64,000 bases of DNA. It comes from Xylophilus sp. GW821-FHT01B05. Lineage in GTDB: Bacteria; Pseudomonadota; Gammaproteobacteria; Burkholderiales; Burkholderiaceae_C. The notes under the pieces were generated by a model. That model did not search any database. It had not been told where the DNA came from and was given only the letters and a program-made list of their open reading frames with translations. The stretch spans positions 3,534,001 through 3,598,000 of the forward strand of contig CP152408.1 of the NCBI GenBank assembly GCA_038961845.1. The letters run 5' to 3'. A program made the translations under genes and the position numbers. Shown one piece after another: positions 36,481 through 47,149 of this stretch (positions are counted from its first letter, which is position 1; each line of letters starts with the position of its first letter).

Positions 36481-36972
36481 ATGAAAAAGCAACTGAAACT
36501 TTGTGCCCTCCCTCTGGCCGCAGCCATGCTCCTGTCCGGTTGCGGGGGCGGCGATGCTGGCGAGCAAGTCGGGTTCCTCACCATCACCAATGCATCGGTC
36601 ACCGAGCTGAATGGCTCGTACGGCGACGGCTCTGCCACCGTCACGGACGTCAGCAAGATCGCCGCCACGGGCTCTGACCCGGAGGTCTGCAATTTCAAGT
36701 TTGACAACGCCGGGCAACTCGGCGGAAGCGGCGTGGCAGCGGGCGACGTGCGCTACCAACCAAACACGGATGTCCTCTACCGCCTGAATCTGACGGTGCG
36801 TGGCCGCGCATACAGCACCGCAAACGGTGATGGCGACGATACGGACATCCACCACAGCAACGACAACATCGAGCTCGACCGCAAGAAACTCACGGCGACG
36901 GACGGCTCTGGCGACACGCTGCGTGTGACCGCCCTGCTGCCGATGCACGGCGGCCGACCGACTGGCTGCTAG
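36481..36972 (+). CDS. Small predicted lipoprotein
   Basis: A 163-residue protein with a lipoprotein signal peptide (KKQLKLCALPLAAAMLLSGC, lipobox LSGC at residues 17-20) and a mature part rich in Gly, Asp and Asn (TNGDGDDTDIHHSND-like acidic stretch). It shows no recognised domain. It is 20 bp before another exported-protein gene and probably co-transcribed with it; the divergent TetR gene may control both. Confidence 0.75.
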   Translation: MKKQLKLCALPLAAAMLLSGCGGGDAGEQVGFLTITNASVTELNGSYGDGSATVTDVSKIAATGSDPEVCNFKFDNAGQLGGSGVAAGDVRYQPNTDVLYRLNLTVRGRAYSTANGDGDDTDIHHSNDNIELDRKKLTATDGSGDTLRVTALLPMHGGRPTGC

Positions 36973-36992
36973 GCCGCGAACGGGTGAGGCCC

Positions 36993-37376
36993 ATGAAAAA
37001 GCAGATCTACGCTTCGACCTTGCTGGCGCTGGCTATCAGCTTGCAATACACACCGGCTGCAGTGGCACAGGTGGTCATCGAAGACCGCGCCTACCAAACG
37101 CCGAGCTATGGTGAACAACAGACAGAAAGCGAATTCCTTCGCGACTGGAATCGGCGCCACGATGCCCGAGCCAAAGGGACGCCCTGGCAATCGCCCGAAA
37201 CCCGCTTTGGCCCGAGCGACGCGATGCGGCTGGTGCAGGCCAGAGGCTACCGGGTGTACGACGTGCAGGATGTGGGAGAGCGGTTTCTCGTCCGGGCTAC
37301 GCGCGGTGACGACAACCTGCTGGTGAGCGTATCCAGGCGCGGAGACATCATGGGAATCGTGCACCAGGATCGGTGA
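36993..37376 (+). CDS. Small periplasmic protein, PepSY-like C-terminus
   Basis: A 127-residue protein with a signal peptide (to about residue 25, AAVAQ) and a C-terminal 50-residue region (DAMRLVQARGYRVYDVQDVGERFLVRATRGDDNLLVSVSRRGDI, in pattern) resembling one PepSY-type domain. Such domains are found in periplasmic inhibitors and sensors. The role is unknown. It is convergent with katG, 119 bp away. Confidence 0.7.
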   Translation: MKKQIYASTLLALAISLQYTPAAVAQVVIEDRAYQTPSYGEQQTESEFLRDWNRRHDARAKGTPWQSPETRFGPSDAMRLVQARGYRVYDVQDVGERFLVRATRGDDNLLVSVSRRGDIMGIVHQDR

Positions 37377-37495
37377 TGGCTCATGCTCCACGGGCATTGC
37401 GATTCCAGTCCTGCAACAGGAAGAGCAGCGCAGCCCTGAATGCAAAGCGGCGCAACCGCTTCGCATTCAGGATCACCGCCGCCGGGCGTGCGGGG

Positions 37496-39785
<2,290 letters not shown>

Positions 39786-39838
39786 TCAGCAGCTGCGCAG
39801 CATGCGTTGCGCCGACAGCCCCGGGCCAGTCCAATGCA

Positions 39839-41119
39839 TCAGCGCCGGGGCAAACACTGCGCGCAGCGCCGAACCTCTTCGATCAAGGCCAGTGCGCAGG
39901 GGGCCGCCAAGGCGCCGCTGCGCTGGGTGATGCCGATTTCACGCTGCGTCGCCAAAGGGAAGTCCAGCACGCGCAACATGCCGGCCTCGATCTCATAGTG
40001 CAGTTGCTGGGCGGAGATCGCCGTCACCATGTCGCTCTTCAGCAGCAGGCCACGCAGCAGCGCCAGATCGCCGGTTTCCACGGCAGGCTGGGGCGACGGC
40101 TGGCCTGAGTGGTGAAAGAAGCGTTCCATCAGCTCCCGCGCGGGCGAACCCGGGCGCGACAGTACCCAGCGCGCGCGCTGCAGATGCTCAAAGCCAATCG
40201 CCGGCACGGCCGCCAGCGGATGGCCGCTGCGCACCACCAGCGAAATGTGGTCGTCAAACAAAGCTTCCTGCAGCAAATCCTTGGCCTCGCCCGGCGGGCG
40301 CAGCGCGCCCAGGATGAAATCCACCTCGCCGCTGCGCAATGCAGCCGCCAGCACCTCATAGGGGCTCTCTACGGTGCTGACATGCACCCGTGGGTGCCGG
40401 GCCAGCAAATCGGTGATGGCCGCCGGCAGCAGCAGCGTGCGAGACAAAGGCAGCGCGCCCACCACCACGCTGCCCTGGACCACGCCGCGGATGCCGGCCA
40501 GGTCTGAATCGATGCTGCGCAGCTCTGCCAGCGCGCGCTTGCAGCGAAACGCCAGTTGCTGCCCGGCGCGCGTGGGCGTCACACCGCGTGCCGAGCGGGT
40601 GAACAGTGCGCGTCCGGTGCGCGCCTCCAAGTCCCTGACCAGCGCGCTCAAGGCCGGCTGTGTCACGCCAAAGGCCCGGGCCGCAGCGGGCATGTTGTGG
40701 GTTTCAGAAAGACTGGCGAACAGTGCCAGCCGGCGCGCGCTGAACATTGCGGTCAGCAGCCCGCGTGCATCGGGTTTGCGCGCCTCTTCACCGGATGCCA
40801 GCTCCTGGCTGGCGGCGACGAACTCTCGCTCCACGCGCCCTGCCCGCTCCCACACGGCCCGGCCATACACGTTGAGCAGCATGCCGCGCGCCTTGCGCTC
40901 GAACAGGGGCACGCCCAGGCAGGCCTCCAGCTCGGCCACGGAGCGCGTGACGGCCGAGGCCACGCGGAACAGCGCCTCTGCGGCCTGCGTGATGCTGCCG
41001 CTTGCAGCGACAGCCGAGAAAGCCAGCAGGTGCCGCAGGTTGATCTTCAGGGCGGCCTCTTCGAGCGTCCGCACTGTGGATGCATCGATAAGTTTTATCG
41101 GCTCCATTGACGCAGCCAT
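39839..41119 (-). CDS. LysR-type regulator with two tandem HTH domains
   Basis: A 426-residue protein, about 120 longer than a normal LysR regulator. It contains two winged helix-turn-helix segments: residues about 24-85 (LRHLLAFSAVAASGSITQAAEALF, ending in LFERKARGMLLNVYG) and about 118-178 (LALFASLSETHNMPAAARAFGVTQPALSALV, ending in LFTRSARGVTPTRAG). A normal LysR substrate-binding domain follows. The start at 41119 is supported by AGGGAGA. It is divergent from a tricarboxylate receptor and probably controls it in response to an aromatic or organic acid. Confidence 0.9.
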   Translation of the reverse strand: MAASMEPIKLIDASTVRTLEEAALKINLRHLLAFSAVAASGSITQAAEALFRVASAVTRSVAELEACLGVPLFERKARGMLLNVYGRAVWERAGRVEREFVAASQELASGEEARKPDARGLLTAMFSARRLALFASLSETHNMPAAARAFGVTQPALSALVRDLEARTGRALFTRSARGVTPTRAGQQLAFRCKRALAELRSIDSDLAGIRGVVQGSVVVGALPLSRTLLLPAAITDLLARHPRVHVSTVESPYEVLAAALRSGEVDFILGALRPPGEAKDLLQEALFDDHISLVVRSGHPLAAVPAIGFEHLQRARWVLSRPGSPARELMERFFHHSGQPSPQPAVETGDLALLRGLLLKSDMVTAISAQQLHYEIEAGMLRVLDFPLATQREIGITQRSGALAAPCALALIEEVRRCAQCLPRR

Positions 41120-41171
41120 TCGCCTATCTCCCTTGAAAATTTTCTCGACACAAGCAAGGGTTAACCCCAAA

Positions 41172-41186
41172 TCAATAAGTTATTGA
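41172..41186. promoter_or_regulatory. Palindrome between the double-HTH LysR gene and its neighbour
   Basis: TCAATAAGTTATTGA is a perfect palindrome around a central G, in the 176-bp divergent region. An AT-rich symmetric site of this kind is the usual LysR-type box. Confidence 0.6.
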
Positions 41187-41295
41187 GAACGCAGGGCAAT
41201 TAGAACGCACGCAGCACCGGGAACGCTTGGCGGAGACTGCCCGCATCGTTCTACCCCCGCGCGCCAGAGCCTCGCGTCTTTTTTCAGAGTTCTTC

Positions 41296-42276
41296 ATGCA
41301 GTGTTTTTCCCGCCGCCCTCTTCTCGCCCTGGCCGGGCTGCTGGCGCTTGGCGCCCTGGGCAATGCCCACGCGGCAGAGGCCTACCCATCCAAGCCCGTG
41401 AAGATCCTTGTGGGCTACACCGCTGGCGGTGCGGTGGATGCCATCGCCCGGCTGGTCGGCCAGCAGATGGCCGGCGTGCTGGGCCAGCCCGTCGTCGTCG
41501 AGAACAAACCCGGCGCGGGCACCAACATTGCCGTGAAGGCGCTGATCGCCAGCCCGCCCGACGGCTATACCTTGCTGCTGGCGGCCAATGCGCTGGCCGT
41601 GAATCCCTCCTTGTTCCAGCCGGCGCCTTATGACCTCGACAAAGACCTGGTGCCGGTGGCAATGGTCGGGCGCGTCCCTGTGGTGTTCACGGTGCGCGAA
41701 GGCTCGGAACTCAAGACGCTGCAGGAACTGGTGGCCGCAGCCAAGGCCAAGCCAGGCGGCGTCACGGTCGCCACGCCCGGCAACGGCTCGACGCCGCATC
41801 TGGCCATGGAGCTGTTCCAGCACACCGCCGGACTCTCGCTCAGCCATGTGCCCTACAAGGGTGGCGCGCCGGCAATCACCGATGCACTGGGCGGCCATGT
41901 GGATGTGGTTGCGGTCAACGCCCTGGAAGCGCTGCCGCTGGTCCGCGCCGGCAAGCTCCGCGTATTGGCGGTGATGAGCCCCGAGCGCTCCGCAGTGCTG
42001 CCCGGCGTGCCGACGGTTGCAGAGTCGGGCTACCCCGGTTTCGAATCCAGCGTCTGGTATGGCTTTGTCGCGCCAGCCGGCACGCCCAAGCCAGTGCTGG
42101 CCAAGCTGCACGCAGCCGTGCAGAAGGCGCTGGCGTCGGAAGAAGTGCGCAGGCAGCTGGCCGAGGCCGGCGGCGTCACCCTGCCCGGGCCGCCAGAGCT
42201 GTTTGGCAAGCTGCTCAAGACGGACGCTGCCCGCTATGGGCAACTGATCCGCGCGGCCGACATCAAGCTCGACTAA
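41296..42276 (+). CDS. Tripartite tricarboxylate transporter substrate-binding protein (Bug family)
   Basis: A 326-residue periplasmic receptor with a cleavable signal peptide (to about residue 26, GNAHAAEAYP). Motifs of the Bug/TctC family: YPSKPVKILVGYTAGGAVDAIAR, VVVENKPGAGTNIA, LLLAANALAVNPSLF, and the SxVWYGFVAPAGTPKPVL end region. These proteins bind organic acids; here the TctAB membrane parts are not adjacent, as is common for the many orphan Bug proteins in Burkholderiales. It is followed by a metal-dependent hydrolase gene 22 bp downstream. Confidence 0.93.
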   Translation: MQCFSRRPLLALAGLLALGALGNAHAAEAYPSKPVKILVGYTAGGAVDAIARLVGQQMAGVLGQPVVVENKPGAGTNIAVKALIASPPDGYTLLLAANALAVNPSLFQPAPYDLDKDLVPVAMVGRVPVVFTVREGSELKTLQELVAAAKAKPGGVTVATPGNGSTPHLAMELFQHTAGLSLSHVPYKGGAPAITDALGGHVDVVAVNALEALPLVRAGKLRVLAVMSPERSAVLPGVPTVAESGYPGFESSVWYGFVAPAGTPKPVLAKLHAAVQKALASEEVRRQLAEAGGVTLPGPPELFGKLLKTDAARYGQLIRAADIKLD

Positions 42277-42298
42277 TTCTTTAAAGCTGGAGCAGGAA

Positions 42299-43132
42299 AT
42301 GAAAACACTGGCGCGCCTGCTATGGGCCCTGCTATTGGCCCTGCTCACAGCAGCCCTGCTGCCCACTGCCATGGCGCAGCCAGCAACAGGCAAGACCGAG
42401 GTGCTCTGGCTCGGCCAGTCGGCCTTTCGCATCACCACCCCGGGCGGCAAGGTGATCGTGACCGATCCCTGGCTGCGCCAGAACCCCGTGACCCCGGCGC
42501 AATACAAGAAGCTTGAAGCACTTGGCAAGGTGGACGTGCTGCTGGTGACGCACGGCCACCTCGACCACTTTGCGGACGCACCGGCGCTGGCGCTCATGCA
42601 CCAGATACCCATGTATGCGCCGGGCGACATGAACCAGACGGTGGCATTGCTCGGCATCCTGCCGGCCAACCTGGCCCCGCGCTTCAACAAGGGCGGCACG
42701 ATCACCCCAGCGCCGGGCATCAAGGTCACGGCCGTGCACGCCGAGCACTCGTCCATCATCGTCTGGAAGAACCCGGCCACCGGCAAGGAAGAGCCCCACA
42801 CCGCCGGCGAGCCGGTCGGCTACATCATCGAGCTAGAGAACGGCTTTCGCATCTGGCACATGGGCGATACGGGTTTGTTCTCAGACATGAAATTCATCGC
42901 CGATTACTACAAGCCCGACCTCGTGCTGATGCCGATAGGCGGCCACTTCACCATGGGGCCGGCGGATGCGGCCCATGCCACGCGCGAGTGGATCAAGCCG
43001 CGCTTCGTGATCCCCATGCACTACGGCGCCAACCCCTTGGGCAAGGGCACGCCCGACGAGTTCATGCGCGTGCTGGGCAGCACCGCTACCCGGGTGTTGG
43101 CATTGAAGCCAGGGGACATGGCGTCGTTCTAA
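42299..43132 (+). CDS. Exported metal-dependent hydrolase, metallo-beta-lactamase fold (UPF0173-like)
   Basis: A 277-residue protein with an N-terminal signal peptide (residues 1-26, PTAMAQPA). The metal-binding motif LLVTHGHLDHFADAP (HxHxDH) lies near residue 80, a later HAEHSS, GDTGLFSDM and PMHYGANPL supply further ligands. The pattern belongs to the UPF0173/RNase Z-like branch. Export is unusual for that branch, whose members are usually cytosolic. It is in an operon with the Bug receptor, suggesting action on the imported compound or on a lactone/ester precursor. Confidence 0.88.
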   Translation: MKTLARLLWALLLALLTAALLPTAMAQPATGKTEVLWLGQSAFRITTPGGKVIVTDPWLRQNPVTPAQYKKLEALGKVDVLLVTHGHLDHFADAPALALMHQIPMYAPGDMNQTVALLGILPANLAPRFNKGGTITPAPGIKVTAVHAEHSSIIVWKNPATGKEEPHTAGEPVGYIIELENGFRIWHMGDTGLFSDMKFIADYYKPDLVLMPIGGHFTMGPADAAHATREWIKPRFVIPMHYGANPLGKGTPDEFMRVLGSTATRVLALKPGDMASF

Positions 43133-43218
43133 CGGGCGCTACCAGGCCATCCAGCGCCGCCGGCACCGCAAGCGGCAAAGCGGAGTTCGCTTTGCAAGCA
43201 GAAGCAACAACCATGACA

Positions 43219-43237
43219 GCGTCATGCATCCGTCATG
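43219..43237. promoter_or_regulatory. Pho-box-like direct repeat
   Basis: GCGTCAT GCAT CCGTCAT: two 7-bp repeats with a 4-bp spacer, matching the PhoB box pattern CTGTCAT-n4-CTGTCAT at 5 of 7 positions in the first unit and 6 of 7 in the second. It lies about 55 bp before the small lipoprotein/phospholipase C pair. Phosphate control of phospholipase C is well known in other bacteria; here it is an inference. Confidence 0.5.
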
Positions 43238-43290
43238 GCATGTGCCCAGCATGTGTGCATACCAACACATAACAGGCAAGAGTTGCTTCC

Positions 43291-43452
43291 ATGACTTCCC
43301 CATCCTCGACATTGCGCGCCCTGCGCATCGCACTGGTGATCAGTACGCTGGGCCTTTCTCTTTCCGGCTGCGGCGGCGGTTCTTCGCAGTCCCTGGGTTC
43401 GGCATCCGCACAGTCCTCGTCGGACGGAAAAGTTCTGCGCTGCGGCCTCTGA
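43291..43452 (+). CDS. Very small predicted lipoprotein (53 aa)
   Basis: A 53-residue protein with a lipoprotein signal: n-region TLRALRI, hydrophobic ALVISTLGLSL and lipobox LSGC at residues 24-27, followed by GGGSSQSLGSASAQSSSDG. The mature part is only about 27 residues. The stop overlaps the phospholipase C start (TGATG), suggesting translational coupling. It could be a helper peptide for the secreted enzyme or an upstream control reading frame; no ribosome-binding site is strong. Confidence 0.6.
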   Translation: MTSPSSTLRALRIALVISTLGLSLSGCGGGSSQSLGSASAQSSSDGKVLRCGL

Positions 43453-45539
43453 TGAACGCCAACAACATGTCCCAGCAACGTCGACACTTTCTGTCGCGGA
43501 CCGCCACCACCCTGGGCGCCGCCGGCGCGCTTGCGCTGCTGCCGCCCAGCATCCGCAAAGCGCTTGCCATTCCGGCCGCATCCGTCTCCGGCACCATCGC
43601 GGACGTCCAGCACGTCATCGTCCTGACACAAGAGAACCGCTCTTTCGAGCAGTACTTCGGCACCCTCGCCGGCGTGCGCGGCTTCAATGACCGCAGCACC
43701 TTCCCGGTGGATGGCCAGCCCTCGGTCTGGAGCCAGCCAGACGGCAAGGGCGGCGCGGTGCAGCCCTTTCACCTGGACAGCAAGACCACCATGGCGCAGG
43801 CGATGAAGTCGCTGCCGCATGGCTGGAAGGACGGCCACGAGATGTGGAACCAGGGCCGCTGGGACAACTGGGTGCCGGCCAAGGGCGCGCTGACCATGGG
43901 CTACTTCACCCGCGAGGACATCCCCTTTCATTTCGCGCTGGCCGATGCCTTCACCGTCTGCGATGCCTACTTCAGCTCGTGCATGGGGCCGACCAACACC
44001 AACCGGTCGCACCTGATGACCGGCATGCTCGACATCGGCGCCACCGGCGGCGGGCCGCTGCTGGACAACAGCCCGACCAACGGAGCCCCGCTGACCTGGA
44101 CCACCTACCCCGAGCGGCTGCAGCAGGCCGGCGTGAGCTGGCAGGTCTACCAGGGCGCCACGGGCACTGAGCCGTTCAAGACGTCGCCGGTGACCAAGAC
44201 CGCCATGGGCGACATCGACAACCCGATCAGCCCCTTCAATGTGCTGAAGTTCTTCCCGGCCATCGCCAATGCGCCGGCAGACTCTGCCATCGCCCAGCGC
44301 GCCTGGTCGATCCGGACCTACCAGCAGTTCGCGCAGGACGTGGCCGCCGGCACGCTGCCGCAGGTGTCCTGGCTCATGCCGCCGGCCTTGTGCTCTGAAC
44401 ACCCGGTCTACACCCCGGCCGATGGCGCCACCTACATCGCCGCAGTGCTCGACGCCCTGACGGCCAACCCCGAGGTCTGGAGCAAGACGGTTCTCTTCAT
44501 CAACTACGACGAGAACGACGGTTTCTTCGACCACATGGTGCCGCCAACGCCGCCCGGGGATGCGGGCACCGGCCTGTCGAACGTTGCCACCGCCGGGGAA
44601 CTCTATGCCGGCGACGCCAAGCACCCGGCCGGGCCGGTCGGGCCTGGCCCGCGTGTGCCCATGCTGGTGGTATCGCCCTGGTCCAAGGGCTCCTGGACCT
44701 GCTCGCAGGTGTTCGACCACACCTCGGTGATCCGGTTTCTGGAGCAGCGCTTTGGCGTGGTCGAGCCCAACATCAGCGCCTGGCGCCGCGCCGTCTGCGG
44801 CGACCTGACCACGGCCCTCGACTTTTCCAAGCCCGACGCCAACGCCGTCTCGGTTCCGCCAGTCACAGGCCTAAGCGCGGCCGCCGATGCGCAGAGCAGC
44901 CTGCCCATGCCGGTGGTGCCGGCCATGCAGGGCCAGCCGGCGCAGGAGCGCGGCAGCCGCAATGCGCGCGCCCTGCCCTATGAGCTGTTCGTCAACGCGC
45001 TGGAGCAGCCATCGCAGCGGGCAACACAGCTGACCTTCATGAACACCGGCCAGGTGGCGGCGGTCTTCCAGGTGTATTCAGCGGTCGCGCCGACCTCGGC
45101 CAGGCGCTACACCGTGGCGGCCAACTCCAAGCTGTCCGACACCTGGGCCTGGTCGGCCAGCAGCGGCACGGTGCCGGCCTGCGACCTGAGCGTCATCGGG
45201 CCCAATGGCTTTGTGCGGCGCGTGGTCACGTCTGGCGGCCCGGCGCTGGCCAGCGCCACCGCCTGCTACGAGATCGCGCAGGGCGGCCTGTCGCTCAGCC
45301 TGTCCAACACGGGGACGCAGCACTGCGTCTTCACCATCCAGGACAAGCGCTACGGCGCCGCAAGCCGGCAGGTCGAGGTGGCACCAGGGCAAACGGTGCA
45401 GCAGGCCTGGGGCCTGGAGGCCAGCCACCGCTGGTACGACCTGGGCATCACCGTGAGCACCGACAGCGCCTTTCTGCGGGAGTTTGCCGGCTACGTGGAA
45501 ACCGGCCGGCCGGGCGTGACGGACCCGTCCATGGCTTGA
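43452..45539 (+). CDS. Phosphocholine-specific phospholipase C, Tat-exported
   Basis: A 695-residue acid-phosphatase-superfamily phospholipase C (PlcN/PlcH type). A Tat signal (SQQRRHFLSRTATTLGAAG; twin-arginine near residues 10-11) is followed by the catalytic domain, with VIVLTQENRSFEQYFGTLAGVRGF near 60 (the nucleophilic region), MGPTNTNRSHLMTG, NYDENDGFFDHMVPP and DHTSVIRFLEQRFGV. Two C-terminal DUF756 domains end at about 690. It releases phosphocholine from phospholipids outside the cell. The start overlaps the small lipoprotein gene. Confidence 0.93.
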   Translation: MNANNMSQQRRHFLSRTATTLGAAGALALLPPSIRKALAIPAASVSGTIADVQHVIVLTQENRSFEQYFGTLAGVRGFNDRSTFPVDGQPSVWSQPDGKGGAVQPFHLDSKTTMAQAMKSLPHGWKDGHEMWNQGRWDNWVPAKGALTMGYFTREDIPFHFALADAFTVCDAYFSSCMGPTNTNRSHLMTGMLDIGATGGGPLLDNSPTNGAPLTWTTYPERLQQAGVSWQVYQGATGTEPFKTSPVTKTAMGDIDNPISPFNVLKFFPAIANAPADSAIAQRAWSIRTYQQFAQDVAAGTLPQVSWLMPPALCSEHPVYTPADGATYIAAVLDALTANPEVWSKTVLFINYDENDGFFDHMVPPTPPGDAGTGLSNVATAGELYAGDAKHPAGPVGPGPRVPMLVVSPWSKGSWTCSQVFDHTSVIRFLEQRFGVVEPNISAWRRAVCGDLTTALDFSKPDANAVSVPPVTGLSAAADAQSSLPMPVVPAMQGQPAQERGSRNARALPYELFVNALEQPSQRATQLTFMNTGQVAAVFQVYSAVAPTSARRYTVAANSKLSDTWAWSASSGTVPACDLSVIGPNGFVRRVVTSGGPALASATACYEIAQGGLSLSLSNTGTQHCVFTIQDKRYGAASRQVEVAPGQTVQQAWGLEASHRWYDLGITVSTDSAFLREFAGYVETGRPGVTDPSMA

Positions 45540-45553
45540 CGCTCCCGGCGGCC

Positions 45554-46114
45554 TCAGCCCAGGGCGCGCTGCATCAGCACCGTGTCCACCCACTGGCCCC
45601 GCTTGAAGCCGACCTGGCGCAGGGTTCCGACCAGCTCGAAACCCTGCGCCGCATGCAGGCCGATGGAGCCAGCATTGGCGCTGTTGCCGACCACCGCCAC
45701 CATCTGCGCATGGCCGGCCTGCGTGCAGCGCGCCACCAGCGCCTGCAGCAGTGCCCGACCAATGCCGCAGCCGTGCCGGCCCTGCGCAACGTAAACCGAG
45801 TTCTCGACCGTGGCGCGGTACGCGGGGCGCGACCGATAGGGGCCTGCGTAGCAATAGCCCACCACCTCGCCGTCCAGCAGCGCCACCAGGAAGGGGTAGC
45901 CGGCCTGCACCAGCTCCGCCCGCCGGGCCTGCATCTGGGCCACAGTGGGTGGCTCTTCCTCGAAGCTGCACAGCTCGTGCAGCACATACGGGCGATAGAT
46001 CGCCTGGACGCTCGCCATGTGCGCCTCCAGGGCATTCACCACCTCAAGGCGTGGGGATGATGGCGCCCCGGGGGCGAGAGTTTCGGCAAGCAGGAGGTAA
46101 TCAGATGGGGTCAT
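45554..46114 (-). CDS. GNAT N-acetyltransferase, phosphinothricin acetyltransferase-like
   Basis: A 186-residue acetyltransferase with YVLHELCSFEEEPPT near residue 42, FLVALLDGEVVGYCYAGPY, and the acetyl-CoA loop GRHGCGIGRALLQALV. The sequence end (GLHAAQGFELVGTLRQVGFKRGQWVDTVLM) is characteristic of the PAT/YncA group, which acetylates phosphinothricin, methionine sulfoximine or related amines. The substrate is inferred only from similarity. It is convergent with phospholipase C and divergent from a LysR gene. Confidence 0.86.
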   Translation of the reverse strand: MTPSDYLLLAETLAPGAPSSPRLEVVNALEAHMASVQAIYRPYVLHELCSFEEEPPTVAQMQARRAELVQAGYPFLVALLDGEVVGYCYAGPYRSRPAYRATVENSVYVAQGRHGCGIGRALLQALVARCTQAGHAQMVAVVGNSANAGSIGLHAAQGFELVGTLRQVGFKRGQWVDTVLMQRALG

Positions 46115-46162
46115 GGCGCGATCTTGACGGGGTGCCTCGCATCAGGGAAGCTTTTGCTCCTT

Positions 46163-47110
46163 ATGCAGATCATTAGAAATTCTTTGGCCAACCTGCTCAA
46201 CCTGGAGCAGTTGCGCTCTTTCGTGCTGGTGGTGGAAACCGGCAGCTTCTCGGTCGCCGCCGAGCGGCTGGGGCTGACGCAGCCAGCGGTCAGCCTGCAG
46301 GTCAAGCAGCTGGAGCGCCGGCTCGCCGTGCGCCTGGTCGAGCGCGTCGGCAAACGTGCGGGTGCCACCGTGGCCGGGGCCGAACTGCTGCGGCAGGCGC
46401 AGCACATAGAGGCGGCACTGGAGAGCGCCCTGGACGCCGTTGCCAGCCATGCGGCTGGCGTCACCGGCCGGGTGCGGCTGGGATGCGGCGCCACCGCCTG
46501 CCTGCACTTCCTGCCACCCGTGCTGCGCGCGCTGCGGCTGCAGTACCCCGCGCTGAGCATCGCGGTCAGCACCGGCAACACCGACGAGTGCGCGCGCAAG
46601 GTGGAAGACAACCTCCTCGATCTGGCCCTGGTGACGCTGCCGGTGGCGGGCCGCTCGCTGCTTGCCACGCCCATCCTGCAGGACGAATTCGTCGCGATCC
46701 GGCGCGACGGCGCATCCGCGCTGAAGGGCGGCGTCACACCGGCAGCGCTCCAGGCCCAGCCGCTGGTGCTGTTCGAGCCGGGCGCGAGCACGCGCCGGCT
46801 GATCGACCGCTGGTTCGCGGCTGGCGACTGCATGCCCCAGCCCGTCATGGAGCTGGGCAGCGTCGAGGCCATCAAGGAGATGGTCGCCGCCGGCCTGGGC
46901 TACAGCATCGTGCCGCGCATGGCGCTTACGGGCCGCAGCGCCCACCCGGAGCTGCAGAGCCTGCCGCTGCGCCCCCGCCTGGGCCGTACGCTGGCGCTGG
47001 TCATGCGGCGCGACAAACCGGTCAGCCGGGGCATGCGGCTGCTGGCCGACGCCATTGCGCAGGCAGGCGACCAGGCGCGGCAGGCCGGTGCGCCGCCGCT
47101 TCCCGCATAA
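46163..47110 (+). CDS. LysR-family transcriptional regulator
   Basis: A 315-residue LysR protein. The HTH (LEQLRSFVLVVETGSFSVAAERLGLTQPAVSLQVKQLE in pattern, residues 15-55) precedes a substrate-binding domain from about 100 onward. The start MQIIRNSLANLLN at 46163 is chosen because upstream codons give no conserved sequence. The target is unknown; the following SDR gene, 39 bp downstream, is a candidate, though LysR genes more often act on divergent genes, here the GNAT. Confidence 0.9.
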   Translation: MQIIRNSLANLLNLEQLRSFVLVVETGSFSVAAERLGLTQPAVSLQVKQLERRLAVRLVERVGKRAGATVAGAELLRQAQHIEAALESALDAVASHAAGVTGRVRLGCGATACLHFLPPVLRALRLQYPALSIAVSTGNTDECARKVEDNLLDLALVTLPVAGRSLLATPILQDEFVAIRRDGASALKGGVTPAALQAQPLVLFEPGASTRRLIDRWFAAGDCMPQPVMELGSVEAIKEMVAAGLGYSIVPRMALTGRSAHPELQSLPLRPRLGRTLALVMRRDKPVSRGMRLLADAIAQAGDQARQAGAPPLPA

Positions 47111-47132
47111 TTTACGTTTACGTCAACGTCAA
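47111..47132. promoter_or_regulatory. TTTACGTTTACGTCAACGTCAA element before the SDR gene
   Basis: A 22-bp stretch of repeated ACGT units fills the gap between the LysR stop and the SDR start. ACGT-repeat palindromes of this kind resemble binding sites of MerR-type LiuR regulators of branched-chain and fatty acyl-CoA breakdown; the match is approximate and from memory of the motif. Confidence 0.4.
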
Positions 47133-47149
47133 TTCAAAAAGGAGCAAGC

